Assembly: GCF_902499115.1 (NCBI RefSeq)
Contig: NZ_CABVPN010000007.1
Span: 62,001 to 126,000 of the forward strand
Reading direction: 5' to 3'
Length of the DNA stretch: 64,000 bases
Source: Burkholderia diffusa
GTDB lineage: Bacteria > Pseudomonadota > Gammaproteobacteria > Burkholderiales > Burkholderiaceae
In this document: positions 8,553 through 15,815 of the stretch, one piece after another
Layout of the letters: each line of letters opens with the position of its first letter
Numbering within the stretch: the stretch's first letter is position 1
Position numbers and translations under genes: made by a program
Notes under the pieces: model-generated
Seen by the model: only the letters and a program-made list of their open reading frames with translations
What the model was told of the DNA's origin: nothing
The model's database searches: none

Positions 8553-9563
8553 TCACGCGGGTTTGGGAGCGCGCTTCCTGGCGACCGGTTTCGCCGCACG
8601 CAGACTGCCGCCCGCCGGCCGACCGGGCGCCCTGCGCACGGGGGCGCGTGATGCGCGTTCCGCACGCAATGCATCGAGTTCACCGACATACGCGGCATTG
8701 GCCGCGCGGGCGCCGTCGAGCTGACCTTCAAGCACCCCGCAGCGGTGCTGCGTGTCGGCCAATTGCGCCTGCAGCGCCGCGAGATCCTTGCGGTGCTGCG
8801 TATCGCGCTGTTCGGCGCGCGTCGCGGCCGCATCGAGTTCCTTTTGAACGCGCGCGGCCGCGAGCCGTTCGCGGTCGATCTCCTGAAGCGCCCGTTTCTC
8901 CGATGCTCGCAAGCGTTCCTCCGCCCGGCCCGCGTCGTCGCGCAGCCGGTCGAGCTGCGACGTGAAATCGGCGCGCGCTTGCGCCAGCGCACGATCGGCG
9001 TCTGCATTGTCGGACTTCAGCCGTTCGACTTCCGCCTGCAGCGCGCGGTGCGACGCTTCGTCGGCCGCCCTTGCCTGCTCGAGCTCCTGGATGCGCACCT
9101 GGGCCGCCAGCAACGCGCTCGTGCGGTGCTCCAGCGCGGTTTCGGTACGGGACAGGTCGGTTTGCAATGCAGCGACCTCCGCCTTCGCCGCCGCTCGTTC
9201 GGCTTCGACTTCGGCGCGCAGTGCATCGAGCGCTGCGGCGGCATCGGTAGTCGAGCGACTCCACAACGCGGCGACGAGCTCGCCGGCCGCAGCCTGCAGG
9301 TCGGCCGGCAAGTCGGGGTGCTCGATGCGCACACGACTCTTCTCCCTCAACTCGGCCCAGAACTCGCCGAGAACCGCTGTCGGCGTGCTCATGCTGCCCT
9401 TGCGCACGAGCTGGTACAGGCGGTTCGCGGTGGGCGTGATGCCGAAGCGGAAGAACATCAATGCGCAGACCTCGCGATACAGCTCGCGGGTTTTCGGGAA
9501 ATCGACCTTCAGGCGGTCGATTTCGGCGATCAGGCGGGATTCGTCGGCAGCGAGGTCGGACAT
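8553..9563 (-). CDS. KfrA-like DNA-binding coiled-coil protein
   Basis: 336 residues. The N-terminal part (about 1-95) matches the KfrA_N pattern: FPKTRELYREVCALMFFRFGITPTANRLYQLVRKGSMSTPTAVLGEFW, a predicted helix-turn-helix. Residues about 95-300 are almost continuous heptad coiled coil rich in Ala, Glu, Arg and Gln. The tail is basic (APGRPAGG, ARKRAPKPA) and could also contact DNA. KfrA proteins were described on broad-host plasmids as autoregulating, nucleoid-like proteins; chromosomal homologues are common in beta-proteobacteria but poorly understood. Not in an operon. An AT-rich stretch upstream (about 9570-9600) is a likely promoter. Confidence 0.8.
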   Translation of the reverse strand: MSDLAADESRLIAEIDRLKVDFPKTRELYREVCALMFFRFGITPTANRLYQLVRKGSMSTPTAVLGEFWAELREKSRVRIEHPDLPADLQAAAGELVAALWSRSTTDAAAALDALRAEVEAERAAAKAEVAALQTDLSRTETALEHRTSALLAAQVRIQELEQARAADEASHRALQAEVERLKSDNADADRALAQARADFTSQLDRLRDDAGRAEERLRASEKRALQEIDRERLAAARVQKELDAAATRAEQRDTQHRKDLAALQAQLADTQHRCGVLEGQLDGARAANAAYVGELDALRAERASRAPVRRAPGRPAGGSLRAAKPVARKRAPKPA

Positions 9564-9965
9564 GGCGGTTGCGTCGATAATTTTTCGAATAATATAACGT
9601 AAACCGTTAGATATCCAATCACCGGCCGCGATTGATTTGACATTATTTCTATAATGATGAGATCAGTGGTCGCCGGTCTCGCGTTTGGCATCGCCGCCTC
9701 TTTGCACGAATTTGTAACCGTTGCCGCCTCCCCCTGCCGTGGCCGAAGAACGGCTAAGCCTCAATGCGCTCACGCAATTTGTGTCTGATATTCCACGCAA
9801 TTCCGCTCCAAACGCAGAGTTCACCGTTTAGAGGCACTTTGCGTGGCGATCAAAGCGGACGACTCGGAATTTCGGCTTGACTTAGGTGGTTGACGGTTTT
9901 GACATGGTCAGCATGACCGCCGGTGCGGATGAACTTGAATGGTCGCAGTCACGTGGACCTTGAGC
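9564..9965. other. Gene-free stretch, AT-richer next to kfrA-like gene
   Basis: About 400 bases without a supportable gene. Bases 9570-9660 are unusually AT-rich for this replicon and probably hold the kfrA-like promoter (TATATT about 9590 on the minus strand). The rest shows nothing recognisable; its right edge abuts the truncated end of the IS3 remnant. Confidence 0.5.
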
Positions 9966-10278
9966 CTTGATTTCGTCGCTTCGGCAACTTCGAGCGCAGC
10001 TGCAACTGCTCTTCGCAATACAACCGGTACACCTGGTTCCGGCCCAACTGCCAGCCTTCCCGGCGCAGCAGTACACGGACACGGCGATACCCGTAACGCA
10101 CACGCGTATAGGCGATCTCGCGCATACGTGAGCGCAGTTCCGGACGCGGATCCTTGACGCTTCTGCATTACTGAACGCTGCGTGGTTGCTTCACGAGCCG
10201 ACAGGCCCGCCTCATCGTCAATCCGGAGTGGCTCACTACGTAATCCACCACGTCTCTCCTCAGCGCGGGGCGGACCAT
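9966..10278 (-). pseudogene. IS3-family transposase OrfB remnant
   Basis: The frame starting at 10278 (MVRPALRRDVVDYVV) reads the OrfB N-terminus through LVKQPRSVQ, meets an in-frame TAA at 10168-10170, then continues in the same frame. The continuation, ELRSRMREIAYTRVRYGYRRV followed by LLRREGWQLGRNQVYRLYCEEQLQLR, is the HTH_21 region of IS3 OrfB. The homology stops near 9967, before the DDE integrase domain. It is therefore inactive: nonsense mutation plus loss of the catalytic two-thirds. Confidence 0.8.
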
Positions 10279-10541
10279 ACATTTTCTGATGCCACGTTCT
10301 GCAGGATGGCCTCGTCCAGGCTCAGTTCGGCGACCAGCTTCTTCAGCCGCGCGTTCTCTTCCTGCAGTTGCTTGAGTTCGCGTACCTGATCCGACTGCAT
10401 GCCGGCGTATTGCTTCTTCCACCGATAGAACGTCTGTTCCGAAATACCGACCTGCCGGATCACGTCGGCCACCGGCATGCCCAGCTCGGCTTGCTTCAGC
10501 ACCGCCACGATCTGTTCGATCGAACAGCGTTGCCGTTTCAT
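10260..10541 (-). CDS. IS3-family transposase OrfA
   Basis: 93 residues, starting MKRQRCSIEQIVAVLKQ behind a strong AGGAGGT ribosome site. It has the HTH of IS3 OrfA (GMPVADVIRQVGISEQTFYRWKKQY) and a following leucine-zipper heptad region (ELKQLQEENARLKKLVAEL). The C-terminus (ASENVWSAPR) deviates from the usual OrfA end and runs into the OrfB overlap. On its own, without OrfB, it could at most bind IS ends or act as a repressor. Confidence 0.85.
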   Translation of the reverse strand: MKRQRCSIEQIVAVLKQAELGMPVADVIRQVGISEQTFYRWKKQYAGMQSDQVRELKQLQEENARLKKLVAELSLDEAILQNVASENVWSAPR

Positions 10542-10772
10542 GACAAACCACCTCCTGGTTCAGGGTGAAGTTGACCGCAAAGCTCACTCGCTGATCGGTC
10601 CAGGATTCCTGAAGCGGATCAGCTCAAATGCACTAACCGTCCCAGTGCATTTGAACATGACGCGCGTGAAACAGCCTCTCTACAATGAGTGCCGGGATAT
10701 CGAATGGCTTCACGGATGTGTTCCATCGTTGTCCCGATGGTTAGGCAACCAAATTGAACGACGAGGTCGATC

Positions 10773-11021
10773 ATGTTCGAAAAGACGGAAGGCACCGTGC
10801 AGAAGCTGGCGGGCAAGGCGCAGGAAGCGGTGGGCGACGCCACGGGCAGTGCCGACATGCAGTTCGAGGGAAAGGCGCGTCAGGTGGCCGGCGCAGTTCA
10901 GCAATCCTATGGCGAGGCGCTCGAGCAGGTGCGCGACGTTGCCGCAAGCAATCCGATTGCGGCGCTGGCGACCGTCGCGGCGGTGAGTTTCATCATCGGC
11001 GCAATGTGGTCGAAGCGCTGA
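10773..11021 (+). CDS. CsbD-like protein with YqjD-like membrane tail
   Basis: 82 residues. The N-terminal half (KTEGTVQKLAGKAQEAVGDATGSADMQFEGKA) is a CsbD repeat as found in small stress proteins. The C-terminal half (SNPIAALATVAAVSFIIGAMWSKR) is a single membrane helix ending in basic residues, like that of E. coli YqjD/ElaB, which anchors ribosomes to the inner membrane in stationary phase. It is followed by a YqjE-like and a YqjK-like gene, the same order as E. coli yqjD-yqjE-yqjK. A stress or stationary-phase role is inferred. A ribosome site (GAGG) precedes the ATG. Confidence 0.8.
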   Translation: MFEKTEGTVQKLAGKAQEAVGDATGSADMQFEGKARQVAGAVQQSYGEALEQVRDVAASNPIAALATVAAVSFIIGAMWSKR

Positions 11022-11073
11022 TCGGCTGTCGCGAGCCCGACGGCATGCGTTGAAGTCATCATCGGAGCATGTC

Positions 11074-11445
11074 ATGGTTTTGCTTTCGAGAATCAGGAAA
11101 TGGCAGGATGTCGCGCAATTCTCGGTCGCGCGTCTGACCGATTACGCGGGTCTCGCGGCAATCGAATTCGATCTCGCCAGGAAGTACTTCTTGCGCGATC
11201 TGATGCTGTATGCATTGCTCGGCCTGAGCGTAACGTTCGGGCTGGCTTTCGTGTGCGTAGCGGCGATCGTCAGTGCAGCGCGAACGCCGTACCTGATCGA
11301 GACGTCATGGGTCGTCGCCGGATTCTGGGTGTGCGTGTCCGTCGGTTCCTTCGCGGCGGTGCGCATGCGTGACGAGCGCGGCACGTTTTCCGTCCTGACG
11401 GAGGAATTGCGGCGCGACATCCAGACCATCAAAGAGAGCCTGTGA
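11074..11445 (+). CDS. YqjE/phage-holin-family inner-membrane protein
   Basis: 123 residues starting MVLLSRIRKWQD behind GGAG with 7-base spacing; a TTG 24 bases upstream is less likely. Two membrane helices are visible, about 49-70 (LMLYALLGLSVTFGLAFVCVA) and about 85-103 (WVVAGFWVCVSVGSFAAV), followed by a cytoplasmic helical tail. The family is annotated as phage holin superfamily or YqjE, but the setting is a chromosomal stress operon, so lysis is unlikely. Its stop overlaps the next start (TGATG). Confidence 0.75.
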   Translation: MVLLSRIRKWQDVAQFSVARLTDYAGLAAIEFDLARKYFLRDLMLYALLGLSVTFGLAFVCVAAIVSAARTPYLIETSWVVAGFWVCVSVGSFAAVRMRDERGTFSVLTEELRRDIQTIKESL

Positions 11446-11756
11446 TGAAAAGACGAATCCCCGACGATTCGCCGGAATCGATGCGGCGTGTTCTGCTGGC
11501 TCGCATGGCGGCGACCCGGGCCGAATTGTCCGCGTCGAATCACGTCGTCGAAATAGCCCGGCGAGCACGTTCCGGCGACATCGCGGAATATCCGGTGATG
11601 AGGCTGCCGACCCTCGGCGGGTCGACCGGCGCAGCCGTCGCGGTGGCGCTGGCCGGTTTCGTGATCCTGGGGCCGCGACGGCTCGTAACGACGGCCGTTC
11701 GCGCCGGGCTGGTCGCGTTGATCGGGCAAATGACGCGGGAGATCATGCAGAAGTAG
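11445..11756 (+). CDS. YqjK-like small membrane protein
   Basis: 103 residues. The ATG overlaps the previous stop, and a GTG three bases earlier is also possible. The N-terminus is polar and helical; one hydrophobic segment lies at about 63-78 (STGAAVAVALAGFVILG) and a second amphipathic stretch near the end. No catalytic motif. It completes the yqjD-yqjE-yqjK-like trio. The function of this third gene is unknown in all species I know of; confidence is in the reading frame and operon membership rather than the role. Confidence 0.65.
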   Translation: MKRRIPDDSPESMRRVLLARMAATRAELSASNHVVEIARRARSGDIAEYPVMRLPTLGGSTGAAVAVALAGFVILGPRRLVTTAVRAGLVALIGQMTREIMQK

Positions 11757-11830
11757 ACCGGCGCACACCCGGGCGAAGCGGCCAGGCGAGTGCCGGAGCG
11801 GCCGCTTCCATCGGAGGCCTGCCCGGACGT

Positions 11831-12955
11831 CTACCGCACGCTGTCCGGCTCCGCCCCGCTCCCCGCCGCATACGCGACGAGCGACGGCTGGGCCGCCGTC
11901 GCGTCGCCCGAGGCGGCCACGACATCGTGCACGAAGCGCAGTTTCGCGACGACGGCAGGCGCCAGCACGAACGGATAGGCGTCCGGCGTCCCCATGCTGC
12001 GGTTCAGGCTGTTCAGCGCGTAAGTCAACGGGAACCAGCGCCGCATCAGGCTGCTGAAGCTCGCTTCGTCGACGGACGTCTGGTCGGCCAGCGTCGGCAG
12101 GCTCGCGTCGTCGGGGGCAAGCACGAGCCCGCACGCGGTTGCGGTATCGAGCGTATCGACGATATGCAGGTAGTGCGCCCACGTCTCGGCCCAATCTTCC
12201 CACGGGTGCATCGTCGCGTACTCGCTGACGTACGCCTTCTCCCAGCCTGCGGGTTCCCCGTTGGCATAGTGTGCGTCGAGCGCCGCCCGGTAATCGGCGC
12301 GCTCGTCGCCGAAACAGGTGCGAAACGATTCGATCCAGCGGCTGCCGCTCACGAGGCGGTCGAAGTAGTAGTGGCCGATTTCGTGCCGGAAGTGGCCGAG
12401 CAAGGTGCGATAGGGCTCGCGCATGTCCGCGCGGATCCGCTCCCGCTTCGCGTCGTCTGCTTCGTCAAGGTTCACCGTGATGAGGCCGTTTGCATGGCCG
12501 GTCATGACAGGCTCGGTGTCCGTCGACGCCTTGAATGCGAAGCTCATCCCGCGTGCCGGTTGCTGCGCGCGCGATTCCACCGGCAAGCCCAGCACGAGGA
12601 GCGTATATAGCATCCGTCGCTTCGCAGCCTCGAGCCGGAACCACAGCAGCCGGTTGTCGGGAGACGACAGGTTTGGGATCGTCTCGGTAAGCACGCATGC
12701 GCGGCACAGCGCGTCGTCGCTTTCTGCCGGAATCATCCAGTTGCAAACGCGCTCCATCGCGTAGTTCGCGCATTGCCGATAGCGTTTCCCGGGCGCGGCC
12801 GCGTGCAGGCTACGCCATGTTCCGTCGCCCGCAGGCTCGAACGCGCCGACTTCGCCGACGTCCGGCAGATAACCGAGCAATGCATCGCAGCGCTCGCACT
12901 TCACGTTCTCGAAGAACACCAGTTGCGAACATTGGCCGCAGTGGAAGGTTTTCAT
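11831..12955 (-). CDS. Zinc-ribbon putative zinc metallopeptidase
   Basis: 374 residues. The N-terminus is a zinc ribbon (CGQC at 6-9, CERC at 21-24). The centre contains HEIGHYYFDRLV, an HExxH metalloprotease core, followed further on by E/D-rich stretches (EDWAETWAHYLH) that could provide the third ligand. This layout matches the putative zinc-binding metallopeptidase family (zinc ribbon plus Peptidase_Mx type domain), cytoplasmic and uncharacterised. The ATG at 12955 (MKTFHCGQ) is chosen because the zinc ribbon starts there; the 39 upstream residues are out-of-family. Convergent with the CsbD trio, and 37 bases after the hemerythrin gene. Confidence 0.8.
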   Translation of the reverse strand: MKTFHCGQCSQLVFFENVKCERCDALLGYLPDVGEVGAFEPAGDGTWRSLHAAAPGKRYRQCANYAMERVCNWMIPAESDDALCRACVLTETIPNLSSPDNRLLWFRLEAAKRRMLYTLLVLGLPVESRAQQPARGMSFAFKASTDTEPVMTGHANGLITVNLDEADDAKRERIRADMREPYRTLLGHFRHEIGHYYFDRLVSGSRWIESFRTCFGDERADYRAALDAHYANGEPAGWEKAYVSEYATMHPWEDWAETWAHYLHIVDTLDTATACGLVLAPDDASLPTLADQTSVDEASFSSLMRRWFPLTYALNSLNRSMGTPDAYPFVLAPAVVAKLRFVHDVVAASGDATAAQPSLVAYAAGSGAEPDSVR

Positions 12956-12992
12956 GATGTGCCGTCCGGGTAGAGGATGACGTCGTCGGCCG

Positions 12993-13448
12993 CTATTCGT
13001 CCGCCAGCCGCGCGTGCATGCGCCGATAGTCGTTCCGGTATCGCTTCGCGAGCGTCGACTTGGCCGTATCACGCAGGATCTTTCCGGATATCTGAAAGAA
13101 GATCTTCTCCTCTTCTTTCAGATGATCGTGCAGTTCTCCAGACAGTTTCCTGGCAGTCGCCAGCCAGCCGCGTGAGCCGGGGTCGCGGCCGCGCAGGTCG
13201 TCGACGATCTCGTCCATCCGGTGATGATCGGCAAGCGCATCGCGCGACGGATGAAGCCCGCGATCGTCCATCAGCATCGGAGCGTACAGAAAGCGCTCCT
13301 CGGCGGCCTCGTGCGCGCCAAGCTCGATGCGCAGCTGTTCGAACAGGGTGCCCCGATCCGGGCCTGGCCTCGACCGCAACAACCGGCGCATCAATCCGCG
13401 CTGGATCTCGTGACTTTCGCGCAATGCATCGAAGATCGTTTCGGACAT
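12993..13448 (-). CDS. Hemerythrin HHE-domain protein
   Basis: 151 residues, four-helix hemerythrin-like fold with iron-ligand candidates in ESHEIQRG, GAHEAAEERF, DHHRMDEI and HDHLKEEEKIFF. These proteins bind a di-iron centre and are linked to oxygen, nitric oxide or oxidative stress handling. The start MSETIFDAL follows GGGAG; the longer frame is unsupported. It is likely co-transcribed with the zinc peptidase downstream. Cytoplasmic. The DNA around its promoter (about 13490-13550) has no obvious operator that I could see. Confidence 0.85.
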   Translation of the reverse strand: MSETIFDALRESHEIQRGLMRRLLRSRPGPDRGTLFEQLRIELGAHEAAEERFLYAPMLMDDRGLHPSRDALADHHRMDEIVDDLRGRDPGSRGWLATARKLSGELHDHLKEEEKIFFQISGKILRDTAKSTLAKRYRNDYRRMHARLADE

Positions 13449-13555
13449 GCGTGGCTCCCGGGTGGTCGGCATATGGCGCATTGCGCCGTGGATTCGACAT
13501 GGTCACAAACCTTCGTGCCGCGCGAAAGTTGCAAATGCACTAGTGCATATCTACG

Positions 13556-14275
13556 CTACCGACGAACCTGACGGGCGAAGTCGCCGGGCGGCAACGGTCG
13601 GTTCGCCACGTCAAGTGCCTCGGCGCACGTCAGGCCGAGCATCTGCAATACCATCGCCGCAGCTCGCTCGGGGAACTTGCCCTCGTCCTCCATCGGCTTT
13701 CGTGCCGCGCCCGCCGCCGCGTAGGACTCCGCAGCAATCACCGCCAGGATCGTCCCCGTCGTCGCGAGCACGCTCATGAACGGATCGCCGACGACAAAGC
13801 GGCGCGCCGAGATTCCTCGCTCGCTGTCCCGCCGCAAGCGTTGGCCCAGCCCGTGGCCGAGCGCGCGCTCGGAAAGTCCCTCCCGCATCAGGAACCGTGC
13901 CCAGAGCCGCTCGCGGCGCGCGCGCATCAGTGTGTGGCGCACGCAGACGGAAACGACCTCCGCCGGATCCGACAATCCGCTCGCCAGACGCTCGAGCCCG
14001 TCCGCGAAATCGTCGAACACCCACTCCGTCAGCGCGGCGAAGATGCCGTCCTTCGATTCGAAGTGGTAGTAAAACGAGCCGAACCCCACATCCGCCGCCT
14101 CGGTGATCTCGCTGATCGCCACGTTGTCCCTGCCCTTTTCCGCCATCAGGCTGAACGCCGCCTGCAGCAGGCGCATCCGCGTCGCCTGCTTGCGCCGGGC
14201 GCCGCGCGGCTGACGCTGCTCCGCCTCGCCCGCTGATGCGTTCGACCGGCGGGGCCGGACCGGTGCGTCGCCCAT
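13556..14275 (-). CDS. TetR-family regulator of the adjacent RND efflux operon
   Basis: 239 residues, starting MGDAPVRPRR behind GGGAGG. The HTH spans VAISEITEAADVGFGSFYYHFESKDG. The rest closely parallels the second TetR protein in this window (23381-24130): shared blocks RLASGLSDPAE, VRHTLMRARRE and DPF. The two are clearly paralogues. It is divergent from the efflux operon, with a sigma-70-like promoter and quasi-palindrome between them, so it is very likely the local repressor. Ligand unknown; an aromatic compound is plausible given the paralogue's context. Confidence 0.85.
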   Translation of the reverse strand: MGDAPVRPRRSNASAGEAEQRQPRGARRKQATRMRLLQAAFSLMAEKGRDNVAISEITEAADVGFGSFYYHFESKDGIFAALTEWVFDDFADGLERLASGLSDPAEVVSVCVRHTLMRARRERLWARFLMREGLSERALGHGLGQRLRRDSERGISARRFVVGDPFMSVLATTGTILAVIAAESYAAAGAARKPMEDEGKFPERAAAMVLQMLGLTCAEALDVANRPLPPGDFARQVRR

Positions 14276-14693
14276 GAGCGCGCCTCCCTTTTTCGAAAGA
14301 TTTTTCTGCATGGGGCAATTCTAGATTTTTCTCTCATACTTGACAACATTATCAGTTATGAGTCTAATCTCGGACATCGCAGAGCCGGTCCCTGTCCAGA
14401 CACCGTCCACCCCACGCTAGCGAGCGTCGGCGACGTGCGGACGGCCGCGTCGGCGCATGCGCGGCTATCGCCAGGCGGGAGCCGCGCCAGGTCGGCAAAT
14501 GGAATGGTCTGCACCCGGAACATTGGAGTACTGATTGATCGTCAGGCGTACCGCCGCGGAAACGCTCACGTGCGCCTGCATAAACCAGGGCGACCCGCCG
14601 TGGTCGCCGACCTCTTTTCAGTTGGCCCTCACTTGTCTTGGAAACATCGTGAAATCACCCGGTCTTGACGCGCTGACTTCAACGCGCCCGTTT
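14276..14693. other. Divergent regulatory region with long leader
   Basis: 418 bases between the TetR gene and the efflux operon. The promoter at 14340-14368 would start RNA near 14375, leaving a leader of about 320 bases before the first efflux gene. I found no convincing small gene in the leader. Confidence 0.5.
14340..14368 (+). promoter_or_regulatory. Efflux-operon promoter with overlapping TetR operator
   Basis: TTGACA (14340-14345), 17-base spacer, TCTAAT (14363-14368). The quasi-palindrome TGACAA-N2-TTATCA (14341-14354) covers the -35. An outer pair CTCATA/TATGAG (14333-14338, 14357-14362) flanks it. The same element with the same spacing occurs at 24180-24208. Confidence 0.65.
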
Positions 14694-15815
14694 ATGACAC
14701 GCATCGCGCCGCCGCTTCGGCGAGCCCCGATTGCGTTCGCCTGCTGTGCGATTCTCCTCACGGCGTGCCACTCGCACGAGGCCCCCGCGCCCGAACTGCA
14801 GCCGGTGGTCGCGCTGCCCGTTCATGCGGACAACGGCGCAGTGCAGCGCGTGCTGCCCGCGCAGGTTCAGGCGCGCTATTCGACGCCGCTGTCGTTTCGG
14901 GTCGGCGGCAAGATCGTCGAGCGCCGCGTGCGGATCGGCGACACCGTCAAGGCCGGCCAGACCCTCGCGATGCTCGATCCGGCGGACCTGCACAACACAC
15001 TGCTGAACGCGCGCGCCCAGCTCGATGCCGCCGAGCATCGCGTTGCCTATGCGAAGCAGCAGCTGGATCGCGACCGCGCCCAGGCTCAGGCCAACCTGAT
15101 CGCACCCGCGCAGCTCGAGACGACGCAGGACGCGTATGCATCGGCGGTCGCGCAACGCGATTCCGCACTCGCGCAGATGGCGCTCGCGAGCGATCAGCTG
15201 CGCTACGCGACGCTGGTCGCGGATCACGACGGCGTCATCACGTCGGAAGATGCCGATACCGGGCAGAACGTGCAGCCCGGCCAGGCGGTGTTTCATCTGG
15301 ACTGGAGCGGCGACCTCGACATCGTCTGCGACGTCGCGGAGCGCGAACTGCGCGATCTCGCGGTCGGCCGCACCGCACACGTCAGCCTGACGGCCCTGCC
15401 GGGCAAGGTACTCGACGCACGCGTGCGCGAAGTCGCGGCGGCCGCCGATCCGCAGAGCCGCACCTGGCGCGTGAAGCTGACGCTGCTCGCGCCGGGGCCG
15501 GACGTGCGCTCCGGGATGACCGCAAGCATCACGTTCGACGGTGCCGCCGACACTGCCGCGGACCACGCGGTCACGCTCCCGGCCACCGCGCTCTTTCATC
15601 ACGGCGACGCGCCGGCCGTATGGGTCGTCCGCAAGGGCAGCGACACGCTGGAGCTGCGCCCGGTGTCGGTCGGGCGCTACGAAGAACGCACGATCACCGT
15701 CACGTCGGGTCTCGCGGACGACGAACGTGTCGTGATGCAAGGCGTTCACACGGTCAGCGCCGGCCAGCGCGTGCGCGTCGTGCCGCCGCTGCATGCGGAG
15801 GACTTCGCATCATGA
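14694..15815 (+). CDS. RND efflux periplasmic adaptor (membrane fusion) lipoprotein
   Basis: 373 residues starting MTRIAPPLRR. The signal peptide ends in a lipobox (LLTAC), so it is a lipoprotein. HlyD/AcrA-type layout: a lipoyl half-motif (KIVERRVRIGDTVKAGQTLAML), a coiled-coil hairpin (LLNARAQLDAAEHRVAYAKQQLDRDRAQ, at about 105-145), a second lipoyl half (LVADHDGVITSEDADTGQNVQPGQ) and beta-barrel regions. It bridges the inner-membrane pump and the outer-membrane channel. Its stop overlaps the pump start (ATGA). Regulated by the divergent TetR. Confidence 0.92.
   Translation: MTRIAPPLRRAPIAFACCAILLTACHSHEAPAPELQPVVALPVHADNGAVQRVLPAQVQARYSTPLSFRVGGKIVERRVRIGDTVKAGQTLAMLDPADLHNTLLNARAQLDAAEHRVAYAKQQLDRDRAQAQANLIAPAQLETTQDAYASAVAQRDSALAQMALASDQLRYATLVADHDGVITSEDADTGQNVQPGQAVFHLDWSGDLDIVCDVAERELRDLAVGRTAHVSLTALPGKVLDARVREVAAAADPQSRTWRVKLTLLAPGPDVRSGMTASITFDGAADTAADHAVTLPATALFHHGDAPAVWVVRKGSDTLELRPVSVGRYEERTITVTSGLADDERVVMQGVHTVSAGQRVRVVPPLHAEDFAS

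Larger units (their letters stand above)
9966..10565 (-). mobile_element. Truncated IS3-family (IS51-like group) insertion sequence
   Basis: Remnant containing OrfA (10260-10541) and the start of OrfB in the -1-related frame, the normal IS3 arrangement. I could not identify terminal inverted repeats or a target-site duplication. The 3' end was lost, so it cannot move by itself. The upstream boundary is uncertain (about 10560-10620). Confidence 0.7.

Noticed and set aside
9637..9655. TTGACA and TATAAT close together
   Set aside because: Only 7 bases separate the two hexamers, so they cannot form one sigma-70 promoter; no gene follows on that strand.
11074..11445. Phage holin as evidence of a prophage
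   Set aside because: The family label is shared with YqjE; no other phage gene is nearby and the operon order is that of a stress locus.
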